DNA of 64,000 bases from Brevipalpus yothersi (lineage: Eukaryota; Arthropoda; Arachnida; Trombidiformes; Tenuipalpidae): positions 158,257-222,256 of the forward strand of contig QZCP01000568.1 in assembly GCA_003956705.1 (NCBI GenBank), in the 5' to 3' direction. Below are positions 35,901-47,227 of the stretch, one piece after another. How positions within the stretch are numbered: the first letter of the stretch is position 1; every line of letters begins with the position of its first letter. The notes under the pieces are model-generated. The model saw only the letters and a program-made list of their open reading frames with translations. It was not told the origin of the DNA and made no database searches. Position numbers and translations under genes: made by a program.

Positions 35901-38073
35901 CTAAATCGTTTGGGTCACTTGCAAATGTTTCACGAATTGGTGTTCTTCTTATCGTTTTTCAGTGGAACGATTACACTGAAGAGCGAAAGAAAAACGATAA
36001 AATTAATGGATCCATGTTAGTAGAGGAGTATATCAATGGTATGGTAAATATTCGAAGGTTTTTTTGGAGCTGTATTGAGAAAGAGAGATAGAATTTGATT
36101 TCTTTTGATTTTCCTTGATCCATAAAGAATGTTCCATCAAAATATTAAATTCAATCCTTTTCACACTTTATTCACCTTCAATGTGAAACATATTTTCTTA
36201 TTCCATTAGACTGAATTATTCTTTTTTGCCTTGATTTAAGGAATTTTCATGATGATGATGATAAAATGGAATGTGAAAAAGAAGAAGAAAACAGTAAAAG
36301 TGAAAAAAAAATTGCTATCCAACTTATAAACGAATCGAAAATTGGTTCTCAAACTTGACGAAATACCTTCATACCGTTAATTTCGTTTACATTTTGGTCA
36401 TTAATTAGTGTATTCAATACTTCCTTAAATTAATAATCGATCATCATGATAATATAGCATTCATATGGACACACCACACAAAATTTGAAGCTGGCAGACT
36501 TAAATTCACATATTTCGTAATACCAAAAGGCATAAAAACCCAATAATTTTGTTCTTTTTTCTCTTTCTCTTTCAAAATCACATTCACAAGGTGTTTTCCT
36601 CACATCATCATGATCATAATTTTTTTTTTCAATATTCAGTGAAAAATTTTTCACTATTAATATTGAATGATGAATATCATTGTAAGACTTATAAATTCAT
36701 TCATCACTACAGAGAAAAAAGGTCACTTTCATACAGTAGCTTTTAAGTACAGTACAGTTATTGCAGATGGAATCAAAAAAATTTGAGTGGTCATATTTTT
36801 CATCCCATTTTTCTTATACCACTACTACAGTACTATAGATGGAGAGAGAGAAAGATTTTTCATCATTAATCCGTAAAATTATTGTAGACTGACCAAGGGA
36901 ACGAGAATGATGATAAAATGAAAAGAAGAAGAAGAAGAATTTTGAGGCAGAAGAAGAGAGAAAAAATCTTCGACAACAAGGAACGTAAAAAACTCATCAG
37001 AATTTAATTAAAATGAAAAATTCAAATCGTTCGTTTCGTTACGGTACTCTGTGTGTGTATGTGTTTGTTAGGTATTAATATTTTTTCCTTCATGCTTCCA
37101 CTCATTCATCATTTCGAATATCGATCATCATTCTCTTAGTTTCACTTCTTACTTTTGATCAGATGACCAGAAATTTGATATCTTTCTCTCTCTCTCTTTC
37201 GTCTGTATAGCCGGGAAAACAGCTCGTCAAAATATACGTATATTTCAACTCCCACTGTAAAAGTATAGCCCGAAAGCAAACTCATGATGCCCATGAATCG
37301 AAGTATCAGCACGAAAGCACATCATCATTATCGCTAACATGTTAATTTTTCTCTTCAATGATTAACATAACTTGTGTGTGGATTAGTTACTTAAGAACGA
37401 AATAAAGCCAAGATTGTAAAATCATCTTCCACGAACACACACATAAACAGTTTTTCCTCGAAGATAACCTTTGAAATATCATGCATTCCAGAAGAGGGTG
37501 GAGAAAGATGGGAGATTGGGTGAAAATTTTTTCTTCAAGCTATTCTCATGAATTAATCTCTCTCAAGATCAATTTTGGAAACATTTGTCCACCCGAATAT
37601 GACAACAACTTATCACAATTGAAATTCTATTATATTCATATGTTGTATGGAGATGAAAAAAAACAAGAGAAAACAAATATTGTAATACAATTCTCACCTG
37701 ACTTGATAGAATTCGGTCGATCATTTGAAGAGGTCAAAGAAGAATAAAATGAAGATGAGGAAGAGGAATTCAAATGAGTGTTTGTCCCTGGTGAGACTTT
37801 TGTCATAAGTTTATCATCATTTTTATCGTCATCATCTCGAGATTCTGGACAGCATGTGATGGATGTGGCCACCGATGAGGAGGAGGGAGAAGAGGAGGAT
37901 GCTGTTGTGGCAGCTGATGTTGATGGTGATGAAGCGCTGCATCCGGCACCAGTGTGTATGGAATAGTCTTTATGCCTTGTATTGTATTCATAGCCAGGAT
38001 TTCCATTGATTTTGTAGTCATGAGTATCGGTACCGTTATGAACCACATTCCTTGGGCAAGCAGTAGGTTTGAC
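26906..38073 (-). CDS. LARP4: La-related protein 4 (LARP4/4B-like), 5' end missing
   Basis: Eleven exons: 38073-37698, 35230-34721, 32756-32538, 32102-31999, 31147-30983, 30693-30508, 30174-29840, 29561-29322, 29101-28695, 28446-27933, 27857-26906. All junctions are GT-AG with matching phases; 1335 aa without the first coding exon(s). The first exon seen starts in phase 0 after CATGTCCAG, with no usable ATG in frame upstream. Counting from there, the La motif is at about 299-371 (LEYYFSRENLSRDSYLLSQMDSDQ), then VQVDESGTKVRPVNKRC and the RRM to about 460 (CEFAHNNSWYVTFETDEDAQ, FQGKPIMARIKAKP). FDLKSTSFPPLPGS, MADIVKGN and PRRLTYCEVARL match the conserved C-terminal blocks of LARP4. Long Ser/Thr/Asn and Asp/Glu-rich inserts make it nearly twice the length of human LARP4 (724 aa). 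LARP4 proteins bind poly(A) and poly(A)-binding protein and stabilise mRNAs. The PABP-binding PAM2-type motif expected near the N-terminus was not found and may lie in the missing exon. Confidence 0.93.
28286..28303. repeat. perfect palindrome in a Thr/Ser-coding triplet tract of LARP4
   Basis: ACTACTACTAGTAGTAGT is an exact 18-base palindrome inside LARP4 exon 28446-27933. It arises because a run of ACT triplets switches to AGT triplets, which encodes the Thr-to-Ser switch of the low-complexity tract. Confidence 0.8.
32757..34720 (-). other. long LARP4 intron (1964 bp)
   Basis: Bounded by GTAACT at 34720 and CTAG at 32757. No further exon is seen inside; the phases of the flanking exons join directly (Asp codon split after its first base). 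Confidence 0.75.
35231..37697 (-). other. long LARP4 intron (2467 bp)
   Basis: Bounded by GTGAGA at 37697 and CAG ending at 35231. It is AT-rich with no recognised exon; the flanking exons join in phase to a valine codon (IKS-V-QSNEV). Confidence 0.75.
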
Positions 38074-38173
38074 CTGGACATGAATGATTGGATAGACAAG
38101 TGGAGAAAAAAAAGAGAGAATAGAATAAAAGGGTAACGATGAGTAATGATAATCACTTGAAATGAGAAAAAGT

Positions 38174-38175
<2 letters not shown>

Positions 38176-38231
<56 letters not shown>
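38176..38231. repeat. (GA)n microsatellite
   Basis: A GA run of about 56 bases, 100 bases upstream of the first mapped LARP4 exon. Confidence 0.95.
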
Positions 38232-38233
<2 letters not shown>

Positions 38234-38524
38234 GAAGATGAGATTAATTGATTGTGCAAGCTTTTTGAAATCTTTTGCTTATTCTACTCTCGTGTATTCA
38301 ATACATGAAGCGCGCGTATGTGTACATGTATATATATTTTTATGTATGTTCAGGGAATGATGAATGAAAAATTTTTCCACTCATTTAATCACCACCATAA
38401 TTGTGATGATGATTATCTAAGCCACTTCGAGCGTATAACTGCTTAAAATGTCAACTTTTTTTCCAATACAGTCAAGTAACCGTTATTACTCCCTACTTGT
38501 TTCCTATTTCATTTTGCTTTTTCT

Positions 38525-38526
<2 letters not shown>

Positions 38527-38588
<62 letters not shown>
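38527..38588. repeat. (CT)n microsatellite
   Basis: An unbroken CT run of about 62 bases. Confidence 0.95.
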
Positions 38589-38590
<2 letters not shown>

Positions 38591-39545
38591 TCTTCTACAG
38601 CATCTTAACAACATTTTTCCAATTGACTTGAGATTGAGCAAAATAAGTCGATAGAAATAGAACGATAATTCGTCTCAAGAATAATCTTATGCAAAGAGAG
38701 CAAAAAAGAGAGTGATAAAAGCCACTTGTTGATGGAGCATAGTTTTAGTTATGTGTCGGACATATGATTTATCTGTCATCAATCTACATCATAAATTTCA
38801 TTTGAATATATATCTGACTTATTTCATTTCCACTCTATTTTGAATGGGCAGAAGAAAAAATGACCATTCACTCTCTCATTCAGGTATAAATTGTGCTACT
38901 AATTGTGATAAGTAGTAAAAAAAACATTATCAGTTAACCATAAGATCGTCATGACCTCACTGATCATCATCTCTTGATTTTTTTCTCTCTTCTCAATACA
39001 TAAAATATACTGGAAACTTTTCCCTATCCAAAAGCTATTCGAGGTGAATATTATGCAAGCATATCCATTGACTAATATGTATCATGGTCATCGATTAAGA
39101 TCAAAATATGAATAAATAAATGGTTAAGTGAGTATGATAAAGTGTAATTTAAATCAGAAACATTTCAACATCATGTTCCTCGTGAGTCGTTGATTGAAGT
39201 AACCAGGAGGAGTGTTGAGAAAAGAAAGAAAGTAAGAAACTAAGAGAAAGATAGAGAGAGAGAGAGACATTGAAAAAGTGAAAATGAGTGTATTGGGGGC
39301 CATACAAAGTAACTACTTCTACTACTATCTTGAGCAGGGGAACATAAATACACGATAAGAGGGTGGTTGTGGTGGAGTGATGTGTGTATTATACTTTCAC
39401 TCATACATTTTCAGCTGATTGAATCAATGAATGATAATAATAATAATAATGATACATGCATTTTATCTGACCAGCGGAAGTGATGATGAAAATCAAACGA
39501 AATGTGTCAGTAAGTGCAAATTTCTCCTCCTCTTCTCCCTCCCCC

Positions 39546-39548
<3 letters not shown>

Positions 39549-39615
<67 letters not shown>
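39549..39615. repeat. (CT)n microsatellite
   Basis: A CT run of about 67 bases that directly abuts the coding-like island at 39616-39743. Confidence 0.95.
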
Positions 39616-39616
<1 letters not shown>

Positions 39617-39743
39617 AATACTCGAATTGATCTTGGGATAGAATCACTTTCAGTGTTTCAACAAAATCTTCCTCTTCTTGTGCCGGTAATCGTACAGCAC
39701 GTCTTGATTTTGTCTTCTTCTTCTTCTCAACTAACTTTACCAT
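39616..39743 (-). pseudogene. coding-like island, possible ESS2-type fragment
   Basis: From an ATG at 39743 the minus strand reads about 43 non-repetitive residues beginning MVKLVEKKKKTKSRR, then QEEEDFVETLKVILSQDQF, and then runs straight into GA repeats read as Arg-Glu. The segment resembles by eye the N-terminus of ESS2/DGCR14 (EEEYIEGLQTVIQRDFF in human, from memory). No donor site and no following ESS2 exon are visible. It could be a broken or misassembled exon next to the gap, or chance. I give it low confidence. Confidence 0.2.
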
Positions 39744-39750
39744 CTCATCA

Positions 39751-39755
<5 letters not shown>

Positions 39756-39798
<43 letters not shown>

Positions 39799-40420
39799 NN
39801 NNNNNNNNNNNNNNNNNNNNNNNNNNNNNNNNNNNNNNNNNNNNNNNNNNNNNNNNNNNNNNNNNNNNNNNNNNNNNNNNNNNNNNNNNNNNNNNNNNNN
39901 NNNNNNNNNNNNNNNNNNNNNNNNNNNNNNNNNNNNNNNNNNNNNNNNNNNNNNNNNNNNNNNNNNNNNNNNNNNNNNNNNNNNNNNNNNNNNNNNNNNN
40001 NNNNNNNNNNNNNNNNNNNNNNNNNNNNNNNNNNNNNNNNNNNNNNNNNNNNNNNNNNNNNNNNNNNNNNNNNNNNNNNNNNNNNNNNNNNNNNNNNNNN
40101 NNNNNNNNNNNNNNNNNNNNNNNNNNNNNNNNNNNNNNNNNNNNNNNNNNNNNNNNNNNNNNNNNNNNNNNNNNNNNNNNNNNNNNNNNNNNNNNNNNNN
40201 NNNNNNNNNNNNNNNNNNNNNNNNNNNNNNNNNNNNNNNNNNNNNNNNNNNNNNNNNNNNNNNNNNNNNNNNNNNNNNNNNNNNNNNNNNNNNNNNNNNN
40301 NNNNNNNNNNNNNNNNNNNNNNNNNNNNNNNNNNNNNNNNNNNNNNNNNNNNNNNNNNNNNNNNNNNNNNNNNNNNNNNNNNNNNNNNNNNNNNNNNNNN
40401 NNNNNNNNNNNNNNNNNNNN

Positions 40421-40497
<77 letters not shown>
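39756..40497. repeat. (CT)n microsatellite array interrupted by an assembly gap
   Basis: CT repeats flank the run of N on both sides (39756-39798 and 40421-40497), so the gap appears to lie within one long CT array or to join two. The true length is unknown. Confidence 0.9.
39799..40420. other. assembly gap (622 N)
   Basis: An unbroken run of N. The 372-codon and 261-codon open frames that cross it are artefacts. Confidence 1.
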
Positions 40498-40499
<2 letters not shown>

Positions 40500-41762
40500 A
40501 AAACATGAAGAGAGAGAAAATGAGATACTTCACAGATCGATATCGTTGAGAAAGAGAGAGAGAAGCTGGATCACAATCAAATTTTAAACACGTTCTTGTA
40601 GCGATTCCCTTTCAAATCGTTACCTTCTCTCTTTCTCTCTATTTCTTTCTCAATTCACTATCACTACGATCCCTTGACCTGGATTCACTCCTTTTGTCTC
40701 CCACTCTTTCGCTTTCCACATAATGGCCTGGTGCCGATGTGCGGACCTGATCTCAATGTTTACATGATCTGAATTCCATCTACTTTGGGCTGACAAGTTT
40801 CACCCCTCTTTGGTGGTGGGGAAAGGGGATGAAGAGAGAGAAAGAAAGAAAGAGAGAGAGTTGCTCATAACGATAGCCACAAGCAATTAATTCGTTGCAA
40901 CGTTGGAATGCTTCCTTGTCCACGTGCTAAGCACATCAACGCTCGTGCTTGAGAAATGGTGAAGATAGGTATATGTATACTTTTCAACAGCAATTATAAT
41001 GCCTGATCAATAAGCCTCATATATTGATTTTTGATGGGCAAAACAATCATTACATGTGTATTGTAGGTAGAATGAACGCAAAATACTAATAAAAGCTCAT
41101 CGAATTCATAGAATTAAATATTCTGCATGAGAAAGAAGAGAATCTCCCAACGATTCAGAGCAATCTCAGATCATTTGGATTCATGAAACATTGTCCCTGG
41201 ACACAATCAATTTGGCTTCGAAATGATCAGGTCATTGACCTGAATATGATTTTGTTCTATCATCAAATGTATTCAACCATCTTTTTCTCTCTCATAAAAG
41301 TCTATCGCTCTCTTTGTGTGTGTGTGTACGGTGAGGTAGCTTCATGGTAGATACGAAATGAATCACAATGAACCTCAAAAAGCTATAACCATATGAGCAA
41401 CCCCACAGATTTTCCCATGTAAATATTCAAATGAGTTGCGTAAGTGAGAAGCTGTGTGTGTGTATGTGTGAAAGAGAGAAGACCAAAGTTAATACATACT
41501 AAACATATGCACAAGTCACCAACAAGTAATGATGAGGGAAAAAGAATTGAAGGATCAAAGGGAAAACATGATGTTGTGCCACCCACAGCCTGTTGGTACC
41601 TCGATCAGTTTGAAAAATATTTCTCTATGCTTCACTTTATATACATGTATATGTGTGTGTGTATGTGTGTGGTATGTAGACGTGTGTAAAGCCTACAGGT
41701 TGAATGATACTTTTTCTCACACATTACAAAACCACGTCTCGGTCATTCCGCCTATTTTTCCA

Positions 41763-41766
<4 letters not shown>
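40498..41766. other. gene-free stretch
   Basis: No supportable exon. The content is ordinary AT-rich sequence with short CT/GA and TG runs (41,316-41,330 and about 41,455-41,470). Confidence 0.45.
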
Positions 41767-41851
<85 letters not shown>

Positions 41852-41882
41852 TTCTTTCTTTCTCTCTTTCTTTCCTTTTCTC
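41767..41882. repeat. (CT)n microsatellite with TTTC-type degeneration
   Basis: A pure CT run to about 41,835, then CTTT/CTCT variants. Confidence 0.95.
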
Positions 41883-43311
41883 TCTTTATTCACCCTCATA
41901 CATACACACATATATCGTGTATGTTATCGAGACGTGTAATAGGCCAAGTTATGGGCGAGATATGAGTACCAAATATTATTGAGAGCAGGAAAAAAAGTGT
42001 ACATCATATCTTATGGGACACATATATATTTGTATGTATGGTATACACATACACAATGAATGAAAAGTGTATATATATTTCGTGATGAATGATGAGCTAG
42101 TGGATAGAGAGAAAGGTTGTGTATGGTAAATCGGGATCATGAACTGGATGATGGACGAAATGGATGCTGGGAAGAAAAAAGTATATCAGCAAGCAGAAAG
42201 AGGGAGAGAAAGATAGAAAAGAGAGAGAGAGAGAGAGAGAGAGATGCATCGATGAGGATGAAAGGATCTTCACACTGTTGCTGCTGATGTTGATAATAAT
42301 CATCAGTAGCAACATCCAGACAACTCCATACACGAGAATGGAAGCCAACCATTAAGTGTTGAATTCGCTGTCACATCCAAGACTATTACCTACTATTACT
42401 GTGACTACTGTTATTCTATATTACGGATATCCTCATATTCCAGTCATTTATTTGACCTCCGATATATTGTCCATCATATGACATCACACACACATACAGA
42501 ACAAGATACATCATTCATTCATATTCTTTCCATATTGTTTCTTCTTTAACACTCTTCGCGTAAATGTATTTGTATAGTGTGTGGTCCTATGTGACACATA
42601 GTTTACACATATCGAAAAAAAATTTTTTTCTCGATTATTATCGATAAATGATAAGTTTGACAAATGAGGTCGAATAAAGGCGGCAATTATGATGATGATA
42701 TAAAATGGCCAGGTAACATTCAAATCATGCCTATATTCACACGTAGACATGAGTTTTGATCAATCGATAGACTTTTGTTCATTTTGATTTTGATTTGATT
42801 AGGCTTCCAGCAATTTTTTGGAAAATACTGTGTGTACATGTGTATGTGTGTGTGTGTGTACACATGTTAACAGCTCACTTCCGATGGCCATGAAACATGC
42901 TGCCGTATTATATACATGAACGATTGAATGTACATTCGATTTGAAATCGATTTCAACAGGTATTCAGGAGGAGAGAGAGAGAAATGAGTAGAAGGAGGAG
43001 GATGAAGGATGGAGACTGTGTGACATGAATGACATGTGTATGGGAGAGACTCGAATGATAAAATGATCCAGCTAATATTATTCAAGTCTATTCCTACTGA
43101 TATATATATGGATGTATATATGTGTATCATACTTTCATGAAGAGCAAAGAAAATCATTAAAAATTCACTTGAAAATTATATAATATCACATGATCATAGA
43201 CACTTTGATTGAAATTTTTTCCCTCATACACTGATGCTAATGAGGATACTTGAAAGAATGTCTATTAGAAGGTCTGTTGATAATCATTATACTGTATCTG
43301 ATCAATAGAGA

Positions 43312-43314
<3 letters not shown>
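41883..43314. other. gene-free stretch with one coding-like island
   Basis: An ATG at 42352 on the minus strand opens a non-repetitive frame (MVGFHSRVWSCLDVATDDYY, then four Gln) for about 37 codons before it enters a GA microsatellite at 42220-42244. It has no clear donor in the needed phase. Otherwise nothing is seen. Confidence 0.35.
42220..42244. repeat. (GA)n microsatellite
   Basis: A GA run of about 25 bases at the end of the coding-like island. Confidence 0.9.

Positions 43315-43389
<75 letters not shown>
43315..43389. repeat. (GA)n microsatellite
   Basis: A GA run of about 75 bases. Confidence 0.95.
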
Positions 43390-43392
<3 letters not shown>

Positions 43393-46300
43393 ACTTGACT
43401 TTTCATGTGTAAAATAGTGTCACTTTTTTGTTCATCGCCCTCCAACTTGAATTGTATTGATTGCCATGAATTGTGAGTATGTGTGGGTTGTGGGTGGAAA
43501 TAATAATTTTTCTACATCTCTCCCCAAAATGGCCAGACAAAGACATTCTATGTTGGTCTAAAAATAGTTCCAAATAATTATTACCACGCTAATAATTAAT
43601 GAATGGAAAAGAGAAGTGGGGAAAATTTTTCGTTGGTGAATGAAAATTTTTCTCGCTTCCATCTTTTCGCCTAATGTGTCTTCGTTGTGTCCAAAAAAAG
43701 AGACTAGGCCAACTAGACGTTCCTTTCATGATTTCATACTCTTGCAACCAGAACGAAAAAGAATGCGAATGCTGATGATGATAAAAACAATGGATCAACA
43801 TCTTGCAACACAGTTTACTCTTTTTTTCTTATGTTCCACTTTTTTCATCCATTTTTCATTTTTCATTCACTTAACAAACTTTTGTCTCTCTCTCTCTCTT
43901 TCCTCTCTTTTCTCTACCAAAAAAACAGTGGATCCAAATGGCAGACTTACGATCAGAGAAGAAAAATATTTTCATTGAAATCCAGAATCATTTAATCATA
44001 GTGAGACACAGGATTTTCGGTCTGATACCATGAGAACCATTTTCTATGCTATTATGAAATTTTTATATTCACATATCAACATACATATCAACTTGTGGTG
44101 ATAGTTTTCTCACCCATATCTCGATTTTGATTTGTTTCCTTGTACAACACTATCTCTCATTAGCAGGTCTCTCTCATTGAATTATCATAACCAAAATGGT
44201 ATTCCTGTATAAAATGTTCAAAATCACTTAGACATGATCAGCGGGAAAAAATATTCAATTCAATCATAATTCAATTTTATCTCATCTTTTATATCAAAAA
44301 GATTTTTTTCTCATACCTCTGGAAACTGATCTAGTTGAAATCGAATAACAATCGAACTGTCAATCAGATTTTTGGGAAACAAGATTAAACAATCAAGAAT
44401 GTCACTTATGTATCAATTCTACATTCTCTTCTTCCCTTTCCTCCTCATCACTATCATTTGTTGCCAAAACACATCATTTTGTCTCTTTTCGCTGTTGTAT
44501 ATTCATCTTTCATCATCATCGTTCTGATGACAGCTATTTCTACTTGTTGATGATTTTTTCTGTTTTATCTTCCTCTCTCCCTATTTTCACTTTCCATGAT
44601 TCATCAGATTCTCCTCCCTCTCAGGTCTTCCACTTCCTCATCCTGTGGGTGGTGGTTCCAGGAGGTAACAAAAAAGTAGAAAGTAATCATGAAAAAAACA
44701 TCATGGATGACAAAAAAATATATCAACCTATGTATGCTCTTGTGGGTTTCTGATGCAGACAATCATTATCAAATGATTTTCAATTAGCTTCTTCAATTGG
44801 AATGAGAAGTTTACACTAACAGACAGTCTTTTTCCATTCATATCATGATTTTGGTGACTTCCAACCTGAGTAAACATGATACATTTTCAAGTTGAATCCG
44901 ATTGAAAGATATTCTTTCTCCTCACCAACATAAATCGAATCACCTGAGAGATCAATGATAATGATCATTTCATGTCATAATACTCTGGAGAGAGAGAGAG
45001 AAAGTTCTGTGTTGGATGATGAAAGAGGAAAAAATACCGTTCAAAATGCGTTCAAGCCACCTCGTTCTATACTCCTATTATTACGGTTATTATTCTGTAA
45101 ATATATTGCAATTCTAAACAAAATTTCATCAACCAATTCTCTCTGCTAGTAGTATCAATAGATCCCAATATTATGAGAGTCTTTTCACTCTCTTCGTTTT
45201 TTTCTCGTCTCTTCAATCTCTATCATCAGAACTAATATCTCCAGTCATTTTTTTCCATCATTCAACGTATTATGTATCAATATTTCAGCATCAATTTCAT
45301 CACCACCCACTTCTTTTATTCCATTTTCACATTGTCCAAAGTAAACACACACACAACACTCATATAGTAACAATCCAAAAAGATGGAGGAAAATTTGGTG
45401 ATACACATACTGGTATTCAATGAAATGATAGATGAACATCAAATTCTTTGAAGATCAATTGTGAGGTATATCGAACCAATTGAGTGAGAAAATTTTTTTT
45501 CTCCCACAAAAATAATGTGAATTTGACTATTGATCTTGCCACTAAATCTTCTTCAACTATCAGTACCTCTCAGATTTATATACTTATTGAATTTATTGGC
45601 TTATATAAATAAATCACCGCCAATCACTTCCGAAAACATCGAGGCAAAGTATCAGCACCTCTGTTCCATCACTTCATGATAGTCAATCTGATAAAGATCT
45701 GGCGATGATTTGTTTTACTGATTATCATTGTACCGAATTCCAATAGATCATTTCAACTTCACCTCTTTTTTTCGACGCTCATTCGATTCCTCATTAATCA
45801 TACCCATCTTCAGGCTAATATAATTCTCTACTAAGAGCTTAACTTCTGATCATGATAATAATCTGTTCAAATAGCTTCTAGCTCTCTCTTTTCCTCTATC
45901 TCTATCTTTTCTCTATCTTTTCATCGATAAACCATTCATGGCATTCATCATGATCGTAATCATTTTGGTTCCACAGACTTTTTCGCTTTGAATGATGACT
46001 GGAAAGCCATAGGTAATGATAATAATAGTTGAAGATGATGTTTGTGGAGCTTATTTCACTCTCTCAACATCGATGTTACCCGAATGTTGCCTAGTTTATC
46101 GAAATGTGTCTGTGTGCATGATTGGATAAATTGATGGATAATTTATTACCCGGATTCTCATGATGATTGTGTGTGTGTGTGATGGGGAAAAAGTGTGTGT
46201 GAGTGTGCAGTGTATACATACGTCCATGGAGAAAGGTATGATTTGGTTGACAACAGGGAATTTGGAATTTCTGATCGATTGAAATTCCCTGTTGAAAATT

Positions 46301-47165
46301 CCAGAATAGTATATATACACACACACTTTCATCATACCTGATGGTGAAAGACTATTCACATCATCACATATTTTGCCTCATCTTGAATCACATTTATATT
46401 CCTCTCTTTCGTTTGTTCATTTGATATATTTTTCGGAAATGGAAGAGGCTTTTCCACTTACTATGTTCAATCATGGGATGATGTGGAAACATGTGAAACA
46501 CTTTCACAGAATCTACAGAGAGAAAGATAGCTCCACACCTAGATACATAGTTGAGCCACGAAGCTCTTCTCTCTCTCTCTGTCTCTCAAATAAGTACTAT
46601 TACGAAATATAAACATCTTACATTCTGTATTTTCGCTGTTTGTTTCAAAAAAATACTTGGAAAGAATGAAAGAAATAAAATTTGTAGAAAATATCACGCT
46701 CTCTGGACACTGTATAAACTATTTGCTGAGTTATTGAACTCAGGTGATGATGGAAAACTCTATCTCCACCATCTTGAAATGAAATTGGGCTCGATGATAG
46801 GCATGAGTATGAAATATACATATGAATTGAGCCAACAGGATGTCAGAATAGATATTAACATGGGAAATTATTTTGAAACAAAAGATAAGTGAGGAAAATG
46901 TATTGTGAATGGATGTGATTTCTTTGAGCGGGCAATTGATGAACAATTGTATTTGCCTAATCAAACCATGCATGACTAATGATAAGCGACAATACCAAAA
47001 GATTGTGCATAAAATTATCTCCCAACTGAAAAGTAATAACAATAATCGAGTGCGATTCTTCGTTCATTAGTCTCGACATAATTGAAATTGCGAGTTAAAA
47101 TTATCTCAACTCTCTCTCTCTCTTTTAGCCTACTTTATATGCATATCTGAATGTCTCGTCATTCT

Positions 47166-47167
<2 letters not shown>
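43390..47167. other. gene-free stretch
   Basis: No recognisable protein or RNA gene. Short open frames near 43,640-43,980, 44,544-44,753 and 46,551-46,892 were read; none has a family signature or paired splice sites that extend it. Confidence 0.4.

Positions 47168-47226
<59 letters not shown>
47168..47226. repeat. (CT)n microsatellite
   Basis: A CT run of about 59 bases. Confidence 0.95.

Positions 47227-47227
<1 letters not shown>

Larger units (their letters stand above)
38074..39548. other. upstream of the last mapped LARP4 exon; intron or leader
   Basis: Probably intronic, because the exon at 38073 begins at a splice acceptor. Two microsatellites lie here. A 35-base exon-like segment on the plus strand (39475-39509), between CTGACCAG and GTAAGT, reads GSDDENQTKCV in one frame; it has no supporting neighbours. 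Confidence 0.45.

Noticed and set aside
39431..40549. 372-codon and 261-codon open frames across the N run
   Set aside because: They consist of repeat-coded Ser-Leu or Arg-Glu and unknown bases; no protein is supported.
41529..41982. Ser-Leu rich open frames
   Set aside because: They arise from the CT microsatellite, which has no stop in that frame.
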